The notes under the pieces: generated by a model
What the model was told of the DNA's origin: nothing
The model's input: only the letters and a program-made list of their open reading frames with translations
Database searches by the model: none
Part shown: positions 43,630 through 50,599 of the stretch, in pieces
How positions within the stretch are numbered: the first letter of the stretch is position 1
Layout of the letters: each line of letters begins with the position of its first letter
NCBI RefSeq assembly: GCF_001513955.1
Contig: NZ_KQ948147.1
Location: forward strand, 382,532 to 446,531
DNA: 64,000 nt
Reading direction: 5' to 3'
From: Streptomyces pseudovenezuelae
GTDB lineage: Bacteria > Actinomycetota > Actinomycetes > Streptomycetales > Streptomycetaceae
Position numbers and translations under genes: made by a program

Positions 43630-44301
43630 CAGCCAGTCGTGCGCCGCCCGGGCCGTGAACTCCTCCTGGCCGCCGCGCAGCAGCAGACCGGCGCGGGCGA
43701 ACTCGGGTGCGTCGGCCTGAGCCGCGAGGTACGGGATCGCGATGCAGCGCATCCCGGCGGCGTGGGCGGCGGCCGCGCCCGGCGCGGCGTCCTCCAGGAC
43801 CACACAGTGGGCCGGTTCGGCGCCCAGCCGCCGGGCCGCCTCCAGGAAGACGTCCGGCGCGGGCTTGCCACGGTCGACCTCGTCGGCCGAGACGGTCGTA
43901 CGGAGATACGCGTCGAGGCCCGTCCCGGTCAGGATCGCGTCGATGGCCGCAGGGGAGGACCCCGAGGCCACGGCCATCGGCACCCCCTCAGCGGCGAGCA
44001 GTTCCACGAACGCGCGCATCTCGGGGTACACGCGCGTGGCGGTGCGGGCCAGTGCCAGATAGCGCCGGTTCTTGTCCGCGAGCAGCTCCGGCACGGACGC
44101 CCGCAGCCCGTACAGCGACTTCCACTGCGTGACGGTCTCCTGCGTGCTGATCCCGACGTACCGCTCGTGGTCGGCCCAGGTGAAGTCGGGGACGCCGTGC
44201 GCGGCGAGGGTCTGCCGCCCCGCTTCGTAGTAGTTCGGCTCGCTGTCCACGAGCGTTCCGTCGAGATCGAAGATGACCGATATGCCGCTGAGCCTGCTCA
44301 T
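43612..44301 (-). CDS. HAD-superfamily phosphatase, beta-phosphoglucomutase-like
   Basis: A 229-residue HAD hydrolase (subfamily IA with an alpha-helical cap). Motif I is VIFDLDGTLVDSEP near residues 9-22, motif II ASGSS near 115, motif III Lys in GKPAPDVF and motif IV VLEDAAPGAAAA. It dephosphorylates or isomerises a small phosphorylated metabolite. The ATG at 44301 is the likely start. It follows the AsnC gene by 20 bp on the same strand. Its last codons form half of the terminator stem, which restricts their sequence. Confidence 0.9.
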   Translation of the reverse strand: MSRLSGISVIFDLDGTLVDSEPNYYEAGRQTLAAHGVPDFTWADHERYVGISTQETVTQWKSLYGLRASVPELLADKNRRYLALARTATRVYPEMRAFVELLAAEGVPMAVASGSSPAAIDAILTGTGLDAYLRTTVSADEVDRGKPAPDVFLEAARRLGAEPAHCVVLEDAAPGAAAAHAAGMRCIAIPYLAAQADAPEFARAGLLLRGGQEEFTARAAHDWLARSGR

Positions 44302-44321
44302 GGCGTCCAGGATGGCAAAGA

Positions 44322-44798
44322 TCAACTCCGGGTCGTGCGCCCGACCGACTCCACCAGGGGCAGCAGCCGGTACGCCACCCGCTCCCGCAGCGCCACCTCG
44401 GTGCGCGTACGCACCACGCCGGGCAGGCTGATCACCTTCTGGATCACGTCCTCCAGATGCGCGTTGTCCCTGGCCACGACCCGCGTCAGCAGATCCCCGC
44501 CGCCCGCGATCGAGAACGCCTCGACGATCTCCGGTACGGCCGCGAGCGCATCCCCCACGTCGTCGAGCCGCCCCTGGGTCACCTCGATGTGCACGAACGC
44601 CAGCACCGGATGGCCGAGCGCGGCGGGCGACAGCGAGGGCCCGGTCCCGGTGATCACGCCGTCCCGCTCCAGCCGGTCCAGCCGTGCCTGCAAGGTGCCC
44701 CGCGCGACCCCGAGGATCCGCGCGTACTCCCGCACGCTCGTCCGCGGCCGCTCCAGCAGAAGCCGCAGGATGCGGGTGTCGAGCTCGTCCACGGCCAT
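44322..44798 (-). CDS. Lrp/AsnC-family transcriptional regulator
   Basis: A 158-residue Lrp/AsnC regulator. The N-terminal HTH is LDTRILRLLLERPRTSVREYARILGVARGTLQARLDRL, and the C-terminal RAM domain (FVHIEVTQGRLDDVGDAL...EAFSIAGGGDLLTRVVARD) binds amino-acid-like effectors. The ATG at 44798 follows GAGGAGG. It is upstream of the HAD gene in one operon and divergent from the FUSC membrane protein, so it may control that gene. Confidence 0.93.
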   Translation of the reverse strand: MAVDELDTRILRLLLERPRTSVREYARILGVARGTLQARLDRLERDGVITGTGPSLSPAALGHPVLAFVHIEVTQGRLDDVGDALAAVPEIVEAFSIAGGGDLLTRVVARDNAHLEDVIQKVISLPGVVRTRTEVALRERVAYRLLPLVESVGRTTRS

Positions 44799-44997
44799 GG
44801 CGTACGACCTCCTCGGGCATGGTCCTTTGGCCCGCCGACGGACGCACCAGGACCGCTCATTCTGTACCAATGGCCCAGCATATGCGGGTCCGCTTGAGCC
44901 GACAGCGGTGAGGATGCTGCAATGAGCCCGTCGATGGCGCTGCGGACCCCGCGGCGCCTTTTCCATGCGGTCTTCCGAGGGATTCAGGGGGCGGTAC

Positions 44998-46485
44998 GTG
45001 CTCAAGAGGGTGTTCATGGCGCCGGACCCGGGCCGGGTCCGGCTGCGCTTCGCCGCGCGGGCGGTGCTCGGCATCGGCCTCGCCGTCGTGGTGTGCGGCC
45101 TCGCGGGCCACTCGCTCGCCGGTGCCGTCACCGGTGGCCTCGCCGCACTGCTCGCCCTGTTCACCGTCACGGACGCCACCGTCCGGGGGCAGGCGCTCAC
45201 CACCGCTCTGCTGCCCGTCGTCGGGCTTCCCGTCCTCACCGCCGCGGCCGAGCTCCACGACCACCCCGTCGCCCGCGACCTCACCTTCCTCGCCGTGGTC
45301 GGCGCGGGCGTGTACGCCCGGCGCTGGGGCCCGCGCGGACACAGCCTCGGCGTCTTCGCGTTCATGACCTTCTTCGTGGCGCAGTTCCTGCACGCGACCA
45401 CCGACCGACTCCCCGAGCTCCACGTCGCCGTCCTGCTGTCCGTGCTCACCGCGGCCGCGGTCCGCTTCGGTCTGTGGTGCTACGAGCGCCGGCTGCCCCC
45501 GCCGCCGGTGCCGGCCCCGCCCGCCGGCACCGGCCTCGCGCGCGTGACCACCCGCCAGGCGGTCCAGGCCATGGCGGGCGCGGGCTTCGCCCTCGTCGTC
45601 GGCCAGCTCGTCTCGGGGCAGCGCTGGTACTGGGCCGTCGGCGCCACCTGGTGGATCTTCGTGAACACCGTCTCGCGCGGCGAGACCCTGGTGCGCGGCT
45701 TCCGCCGGGTCCTCGGTACGGTGATCGGCATCGCCCTCGGCCTGCTCGTCGCCGTACCGCTGCAGGGGGCACCGGCGCCCACGGCCGTCCTGGTCGCCGT
45801 CTGCGTCTTCGGCATCTTCTACACGGCCGCCGTCTCCTACACCTGGATGATGCTCTGGGTCACCCTGCTCGCCGAGCTCCTCTACGGCCTTCTCGGCGTC
45901 CTGAACCCCGGCCTGCTCGCGCTGCGGCTCGCCGAGACCGGAGTGGGCGCGGTCGGGGCCGTCCTCGCGGTGCTGTTCGTCCTGCCGGTCACCACCCACA
46001 GCGTCACCGACGCCTGGATCCAGCGCGCCCTGCGCTGCGTCCACGCCTGCACCGCCGAGGCCGCGGCCCGGCTCGCGGGGGTGCCCGGCGCCGACCCCGG
46101 CGGCCGGGTGACCGAACTGGAGCACCTGCTCGCCAGGGTCCGCCTCTCGGTGGCCCCGCTGGTCCACCCCCTGAGTCCCGTGCCGGCCCGCAGGCGCCGC
46201 GCCCGCCGTGTCCTCGCCCTCCTCGACGACTGCGCCCGGGAGATCCGGGGCCTGGTCGCCGTCGCGGCCGACCCCGAGGCCTCGCACGACGCCCGCCTGA
46301 CCACCGCGTGCCGACGGGTGGAGGCCGCCGTCGAGGCCCTCACAGAGGGCAGGGACTTCCCGGTGGCGGACCGTCCGCTCGCCGAGGAACCCGCACTGGC
46401 CCATCTGCACGGACTGGAACGGGCGCTCGCGGAGTTGGCGGCGCCCCTGCGGTCCCCGACCGGATCGCCGCTGGTCGGAGCCTGA
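44998..46485 (+). CDS. FUSC-family membrane protein (aromatic acid/fusaric acid exporter-like)
   Basis: A 495-residue membrane protein with two bundles of about four to six helices (residues ~15-165 and ~185-340), separated and followed by soluble helical regions. This matches the FUSC/YccS topology of fusaric-acid or p-hydroxybenzoate exporters. The motif WYWAVGATWWIFVNTVSRGETLVRGFRRVLGTVIGI is typical of the second bundle. GTG 44998 was chosen for its AGGGGG site; an ATG at 44965 would add 11 residues. It is divergent from AsnC. The exported compound is unknown. Confidence 0.88.
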   Translation: MLKRVFMAPDPGRVRLRFAARAVLGIGLAVVVCGLAGHSLAGAVTGGLAALLALFTVTDATVRGQALTTALLPVVGLPVLTAAAELHDHPVARDLTFLAVVGAGVYARRWGPRGHSLGVFAFMTFFVAQFLHATTDRLPELHVAVLLSVLTAAAVRFGLWCYERRLPPPPVPAPPAGTGLARVTTRQAVQAMAGAGFALVVGQLVSGQRWYWAVGATWWIFVNTVSRGETLVRGFRRVLGTVIGIALGLLVAVPLQGAPAPTAVLVAVCVFGIFYTAAVSYTWMMLWVTLLAELLYGLLGVLNPGLLALRLAETGVGAVGAVLAVLFVLPVTTHSVTDAWIQRALRCVHACTAEAAARLAGVPGADPGGRVTELEHLLARVRLSVAPLVHPLSPVPARRRRARRVLALLDDCAREIRGLVAVAADPEASHDARLTTACRRVEAAVEALTEGRDFPVADRPLAEEPALAHLHGLERALAELAAPLRSPTGSPLVGA

Positions 46486-46529
46486 AGGCCCGCGCCGCGT
46501 CCGTGACCGTCCCGCGAATTTCTCCGGAG

Positions 46530-46545
46530 TTGGTCTAGACCGGTG
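46530..46545. promoter_or_regulatory. DasR-type operator (dre-like) before the lactonase gene
   Basis: GTTGGTCTAGACCGGT matches the published dre consensus ACTGGTCTAGACCAGT at 13 of 16 positions, including the whole core TGGTCTAGACC. It lies 52 bp upstream of the lactonase start. DasR is the GntR-family N-acetylglucosamine regulator of Streptomyces; binding here is a prediction. Confidence 0.7.
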
Positions 46546-46597
46546 GTGATCGACTGCTACCGTCGCCCCCGACGGCACGGACCGAGAGGGGACGACT

Positions 46598-47626
46598 GTG
46601 GCAGACGGCGGGCGGCGACGGGCCTGGATCGGGTCGTTCACGGCGGCGGGTGGCCCCGGCATCGTGACGGCCACGGTGACCCCGGGCACGGGTGCGCTGA
46701 AGGTGCTGAGCGGGCTGAACGGCGTACCCGATCCGTCGTATCTGGCCCTGTCGGCGGACGGGGACGTGCTGTACGCGGTCAGTGAGACGGCCGAGGGCGC
46801 GGTGGCCGCGTACCGGGTGACCGGCGACCGGCCCGAGCCGGCCGGACCGGCGGTGGCGGTGGACGGGAACGGACCCACGCACCTCGCCGTGCACGCCGGA
46901 CACCTGCTGACCGCCAACTACGGCTCCGGCAGCGTCACCACCGTGCCGCTGCGGGCCGACGGCTCCCTCGCGGGCGCCCCCTCCGGAGTGCTCCGGCACA
47001 CCGGCTCCGGCCCGCACGCGCCCCGGCAGCTGAGCCCGCACGCCCACCAGGTGCAGCCCGACCCGAGCGGTCGGTGGATCGTCAGCGTCGACCTCGGCAC
47101 GGACTCCGTGCGGGTGTGCACCCTCACGGACGGGGCGCTCGACGTGCACCGCGAGATCGCCCTGCGCCCCGGCTCGGGTCCGCGCCACCTGGCCTTCCAC
47201 CCCGACGGCACCCGCGCCTACGTCCTCAACGAACTCACCCCGACCCTCACCGTGTGCCGCTGGGACGCCGCGGAAGGCTCCCTGAAGCCCCTGAACGAGA
47301 CGCCGGTGCTCGCGGGCGCCCCTGCAGGCGACGCGTACCCGTCAGGCGTCGTCACGTCCCCCGACGGCCGGTTCGTGTGGACCGCCACCCGGGGCGAGGA
47401 CGTCCTGTCCACGTTCGCCGTCGAGGGCGATGACCTGCGGCTGGTCGGCACGGTCATCTGCGGCGGCCACTGGCCCCGCGACCTCGCCGAGTCCGGCGGG
47501 TTCCTGTACGTGGCGAACGAGCGCTCCGGCGAGGTCACCTGGTTCGCCGTGGACCCGGCGACCGGCCTGCCCAGGTACGAGGGCGCGATCGCGGTACCGG
47601 CCGCGTCCTGCGTGGTCCTCGGCTGA
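46598..47626 (+). CDS. Lactonase family beta-propeller (6-phosphogluconolactonase-like)
   Basis: A 342-residue seven-bladed propeller of the YbhE/Pgl-like lactonase family. Recurrent blade motifs are DPSYLALSADGDVLYAVSE, SPHAHQVQPDPSGRWIVSVDLGTDSVRVC, GPRHLAFHPDGTRAYVLNEL and SGVVTSPDGRFVWTATRGED. The HAHQ His and Glu/Arg side chains at the top face are usual in this family. It may hydrolyse 6-phosphogluconolactone or another sugar lactone. The GTG at 46598 follows GAGAGGGG. A dre-like site upstream suggests control by amino-sugar status. A strong hairpin follows. Confidence 0.9.
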   Translation: MADGGRRRAWIGSFTAAGGPGIVTATVTPGTGALKVLSGLNGVPDPSYLALSADGDVLYAVSETAEGAVAAYRVTGDRPEPAGPAVAVDGNGPTHLAVHAGHLLTANYGSGSVTTVPLRADGSLAGAPSGVLRHTGSGPHAPRQLSPHAHQVQPDPSGRWIVSVDLGTDSVRVCTLTDGALDVHREIALRPGSGPRHLAFHPDGTRAYVLNELTPTLTVCRWDAAEGSLKPLNETPVLAGAPAGDAYPSGVVTSPDGRFVWTATRGEDVLSTFAVEGDDLRLVGTVICGGHWPRDLAESGGFLYVANERSGEVTWFAVDPATGLPRYEGAIAVPAASCVVLG

Positions 47627-47640
47627 TCCGGGCCGCCACG

Positions 47641-47679
47641 CCGAAGGGCCCGCTCCGACGACGGAGCGGGCCCTTTCGG
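47641..47679. terminator. Bidirectional terminator between lactonase and CbiX-like genes
   Basis: A 14-bp perfect stem with arms AAGGGCCCGCTCCG and CGGAGCGGGCCCTT around ACGA, extended by CCG/CGG with one extra T. Convergent genes flank it and a TTT follows the stem on the plus strand. Confidence 0.9.
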
Positions 47680-47702
47680 TGGTGCGGTCGCGGCGGGTGC
47701 GT

Positions 47703-48626
47703 TCAGCGCACCGGGGCGCCCTGCGCCTGCTGCGGGGCGATGCCCAGCGCGGTTGTGTACTTGGCGAGCACGAGCTTGCCGATCGCCGGGTAGGGGCCGA
47801 GCGGATCGGCGGCGGAGCAGCCGGCCTCCCTGGCGGCGTCCTCGATCACGGCGGGGTCGATCTCCGGCCCTATCAGGTACGGCGCGAGCGCGAGCTGCTG
47901 CGAACCGGAGGAGCGCAGCTGTTCGGCGATGGACGCGATCGAGCCGTCCTGGTCGAGCGCCGCCGCCATCACCGGCACGGCCAGCCGCGCGGCGAGCAGC
48001 ATGCCGGTGATCCCGGCCGCCTGCACGGCCTCCTCGCCGCCCACCGCGCCGAGGATGATGCCGTCGGCGGCGGTCGTCACCGCGAACAGGCGGGCGCGGT
48101 CGGCACGGGCCAGCCCGGCCTCCGACAGGCGCACGTGCAGCGCCTCGGCGAGCAGCGGGTGCGGGCCCAGGACGTCGGTGAGGTCGGCCGCGATCCGGCT
48201 GTCCATCACGGCCTGGCGGATCCGGCGCAGCAGCGAACTGTCCGGTCCGGCGAGCAGCGGCACGACGACGGCGACGGGGCCCTCGGGCTCCTTGACGTCC
48301 ACCCCGGCGGCCTTGGCCTGCTCATAACGTGCGGTGCGCTCGCCGGCGGTGTGGGCCAGCACGGCCTGGAGCGTGGGGAACTCCGAGTCGTCTCCGTCCA
48401 GGTAACCGATCCGCGCGTCCAGGCCGGGCAGCTCGGAGCGGGCGATGCTCACGACCTCCTCGGCGAGGCCGCGCGTGGCAGCGCCGGGCGTGCCCGGCAC
48501 CGCGAGGACGAGCGCGGGCGCGCCCTCGGGAGCCGCCAGCGGCTCGGGTCGGCGGTGCCGCCCGGGCTGGCGAGGTCGCGGCATTCGTACTGGCAGGCCG
48601 GACGCGGGTCCAGTGGGGGAGCTCAT
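47703..48626 (-). CDS. CbiX/SirB-like protein lacking the usual active-site His
   Basis: A 307-residue protein with two repeated CbiX-type alpha/beta halves, the family of sirohydrochlorin cobalt- and ferrochelatases. The signature LVLVAHGS is replaced by LVLAVPGTPGAATRGLAEEV, so the metal-inserting His is absent there; the second half has LAPYLIGPEIDPAVIEDA. Similar Streptomyces proteins are commonly called sirohydrochlorin chelatase. Without the His this one may not chelate metal, or may act on another substrate. A ~38-residue Pro/Arg-rich N-terminus precedes the domain. The ATG at 48626 fits. No other cobalamin or siroheme gene is nearby. Confidence 0.85.
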   Translation of the reverse strand: MSSPTGPASGLPVRMPRPRQPGRHRRPEPLAAPEGAPALVLAVPGTPGAATRGLAEEVVSIARSELPGLDARIGYLDGDDSEFPTLQAVLAHTAGERTARYEQAKAAGVDVKEPEGPVAVVVPLLAGPDSSLLRRIRQAVMDSRIAADLTDVLGPHPLLAEALHVRLSEAGLARADRARLFAVTTAADGIILGAVGGEEAVQAAGITGMLLAARLAVPVMAAALDQDGSIASIAEQLRSSGSQQLALAPYLIGPEIDPAVIEDAAREAGCSAADPLGPYPAIGKLVLAKYTTALGIAPQQAQGAPVR

Positions 48627-48721
48627 GGCGACGCATGTTACTGGCTTCCTGGGCTTCCCTGTTCGGGGAGGGTGCAGGTGAGCGGTATCCGTCCGGTTTT
48701 GTCTGATGAGTTACGTCCGCT

Positions 48722-49705
48722 TCAGCCCCTCTTTGGGGTCACCACGTACACCATCGCCTCGTCACCGGGCAGCGTGAGCGCACCGCGCGCCAGTTCTGTG
48801 GCGATCTGTACGGATCCCTCCAGCGGTCCGCCCGCCGCCGTGACCCGCCGCGCGTGCGGCAGCCGTCGCTCCAGCTCCTCCTCCAGGGGCACGAGGAGGG
48901 CGGCACCCATCCCGAACAAGCCACCGGTGAGACTGACATACGGCTCACCCTCCGCCGGGCAGACCGCGGCCGCGGAATCGGCCATGTGCCGGGCCGCCTC
49001 GCGCAGGATCCCCCCGGCCACCGGGTCGCTCTCGGCGCAGGCCGCCACGTGGGGCGCGAACGAGGCGAGTACGGCGGGCCGGTCCGTACGCGGATAGAGC
49101 CGTCCCGGCAGCTCCCGCACCGGTCCGAACGCCTCCTCGGCCCGGGCCAGCAGCGCCGACGAGCCCCCCGGTCGCCCGTCGTGGGCGCGCAGGGCGGCCT
49201 CCAGCCCGGCCCGCCCGATCCACGCGCCGCCCCCGCAGTCGCCCAGCAGATGCCCCCAGCCGTCCGCCCGGCGCCAGGACTTGAGGTCGGTGCCGATCGC
49301 GACGAGACCGGTACCGGCGGCGACGACCGCACCCGGGCGCGGTCCGAGAGCGCCGGTGTAGGCGGTCACCGCGTCCGCGACGAGCGCGACGGTCCGCACC
49401 CCGAACTCCCGCTCCAGCGCGCCGGGCAGCTCGGCCCGCAGGGCATCGCCCAGGCTCGCGAAACCGGCCGCCCCGACGACGGCGGTGCCCATCCCCCCCA
49501 CTCCTGCTTCCTGCTGCGACGCCCTCACCAGGGGCACCAGTTGTTCCATCAGATGGCCCGGATCGATGCCGCGCGGACCGGTCCGCACCGGCACCCGCGA
49601 CTCCCGCGGGGCCGTGGTCCCCCCGTCGGGGGTGCCGACGACGACCCGCAGCCCGGAGCCGCCGGAGTCGACGGCGAGGAATCCGTCACCCGCCGCTGAA
49701 CGCAC
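48722..49705 (-). CDS. BadF/BadG-family kinase, N-acetylglucosamine-kinase-like
   Basis: A 327-residue ASKHA-fold kinase. The phosphate-1 loop is FLAVDSGGSGLRVVVG near residues 9-24; phosphate-2 is AAGTGLVAIG; the adenosine motif region is VSLTGGLFGMG. WGHLLGDCGGGAWIGR is characteristic of the GlcNAc-kinase branch of the BadF/BadG/BcrA/BcrD family, which phosphorylates N-acetylglucosamine. The GTG at 49705 was chosen because AAGGGG and GGAGG precede it and it gives the normal length; the open frame upstream is not family-like. It is divergent from the uracil-DNA glycosylase gene. I see no dre-like site in front of it. Confidence 0.88.
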   Translation of the reverse strand: MRSAAGDGFLAVDSGGSGLRVVVGTPDGGTTAPRESRVPVRTGPRGIDPGHLMEQLVPLVRASQQEAGVGGMGTAVVGAAGFASLGDALRAELPGALEREFGVRTVALVADAVTAYTGALGPRPGAVVAAGTGLVAIGTDLKSWRRADGWGHLLGDCGGGAWIGRAGLEAALRAHDGRPGGSSALLARAEEAFGPVRELPGRLYPRTDRPAVLASFAPHVAACAESDPVAGGILREAARHMADSAAAVCPAEGEPYVSLTGGLFGMGAALLVPLEEELERRLPHARRVTAAGGPLEGSVQIATELARGALTLPGDEAMVYVVTPKRG

Positions 49706-49860
49706 CCGCCTCCACCCCTTCCCGACGACCGGCAGCGCGCTCGGCCCGGCCGGCTCGAAGATCTCGACGGGGAGGAAGAGTAGCGCCCGCGGGACGGCCC
49801 GCGGGAGGAGTCTTCCCTGGATATGCGGGGCGTCAGTGTGTGCCAGTAGAGTGACGCGCC

Positions 49861-50538
49861 GTGGCACCACGACCCTTGCATGAACTTGTCGAAGCGGGCT
49901 GGGCGAAGGCCCTCGAACCCGTGGCCGAACGCATCGCGGCCATGGGGGACTTCCTCCGTGCCGAGATAGCGGCGGGCCGGACCTACCTGCCGGCCGGGGC
50001 GAACGTCCTCAGAGCCTTCCAGCAGCCCTTCGACGACGTCCGCGTCCTGATCGTCGGTCAGGACCCCTATCCCACGCCGGGAATGGCGATCGGCTTGAGC
50101 TTCGCGGTGGCGCCCGAGGTGCGGTCCCTGCCGGGGAGCCTGGAGAACATCTTCCGGGAGCTGCACTCCGACCTCGGGCTGGCCAGGCCCTCGAACGGCG
50201 ATCTGACGCCGTGGACCCAGCAGGGCGTGCTCCTGCTCAACAGGGCGCTGACGACCGCCCCGCGCAAACCCGGCGCGCACCGCGGGCAGGGCTGGGAGGA
50301 AGTCACCGAGCAGGCCATCCGGGCGCTGGCGGCGCGCGGGAAGCCGCTGGTGTCCATCCTGTGGGGGCGGGACGCGCGCAACCTGCGCTCTCTTCTGGGC
50401 GACCTCCCGGCGATCGAGTCGGCCCATCCGTCACCCATGTCGGCGGACCGCGGCTTCTTCGGTTCGCGCCCGTTCAGCCGGGCCAACGACCTGCTGGTCG
50501 GCCAGGGCGGACAGCCGGTGAACTGGCAGCTGCCCTAG
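49861..50538 (+). CDS. ung: Uracil-DNA glycosylase (family 1)
   Basis: A 225-residue UNG that removes uracil from DNA. The water-activating loop is GQDPYPTPG with Asp68, and the DNA-intercalation loop is HPSPMSADRGFFGSRPFS with His189. The uracil-binding GVLLLNRALT is present. Length fits family 1. The GTG at 49861 lacks a Shine-Dalgarno; TAGAGT at 49847-49852 could be a -10 that starts a leaderless message. It is a single-gene unit, convergent with the GH51 gene. Confidence 0.96.
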   Translation: MAPRPLHELVEAGWAKALEPVAERIAAMGDFLRAEIAAGRTYLPAGANVLRAFQQPFDDVRVLIVGQDPYPTPGMAIGLSFAVAPEVRSLPGSLENIFRELHSDLGLARPSNGDLTPWTQQGVLLLNRALTTAPRKPGAHRGQGWEEVTEQAIRALAARGKPLVSILWGRDARNLRSLLGDLPAIESAHPSPMSADRGFFGSRPFSRANDLLVGQGGQPVNWQLP

Positions 50539-50548
50539 CGCGGTGGGA

Positions 50549-50583
50549 CGCCGGACCCCCGAGGACAACGGGGAGGCCCGGCG
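50549..50583. terminator. Imperfect hairpin terminator between ung and GH51 genes
   Basis: Arms CGCCGG/CCGGCG close a stem continued by C-rich (ACCCCC) and G-rich (GGGGAGG) segments around GAGGACAAC. It lies between the convergent stop codons. Confidence 0.6.
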
Positions 50584-50599
50584 CCTGCGGAGCACCGGA

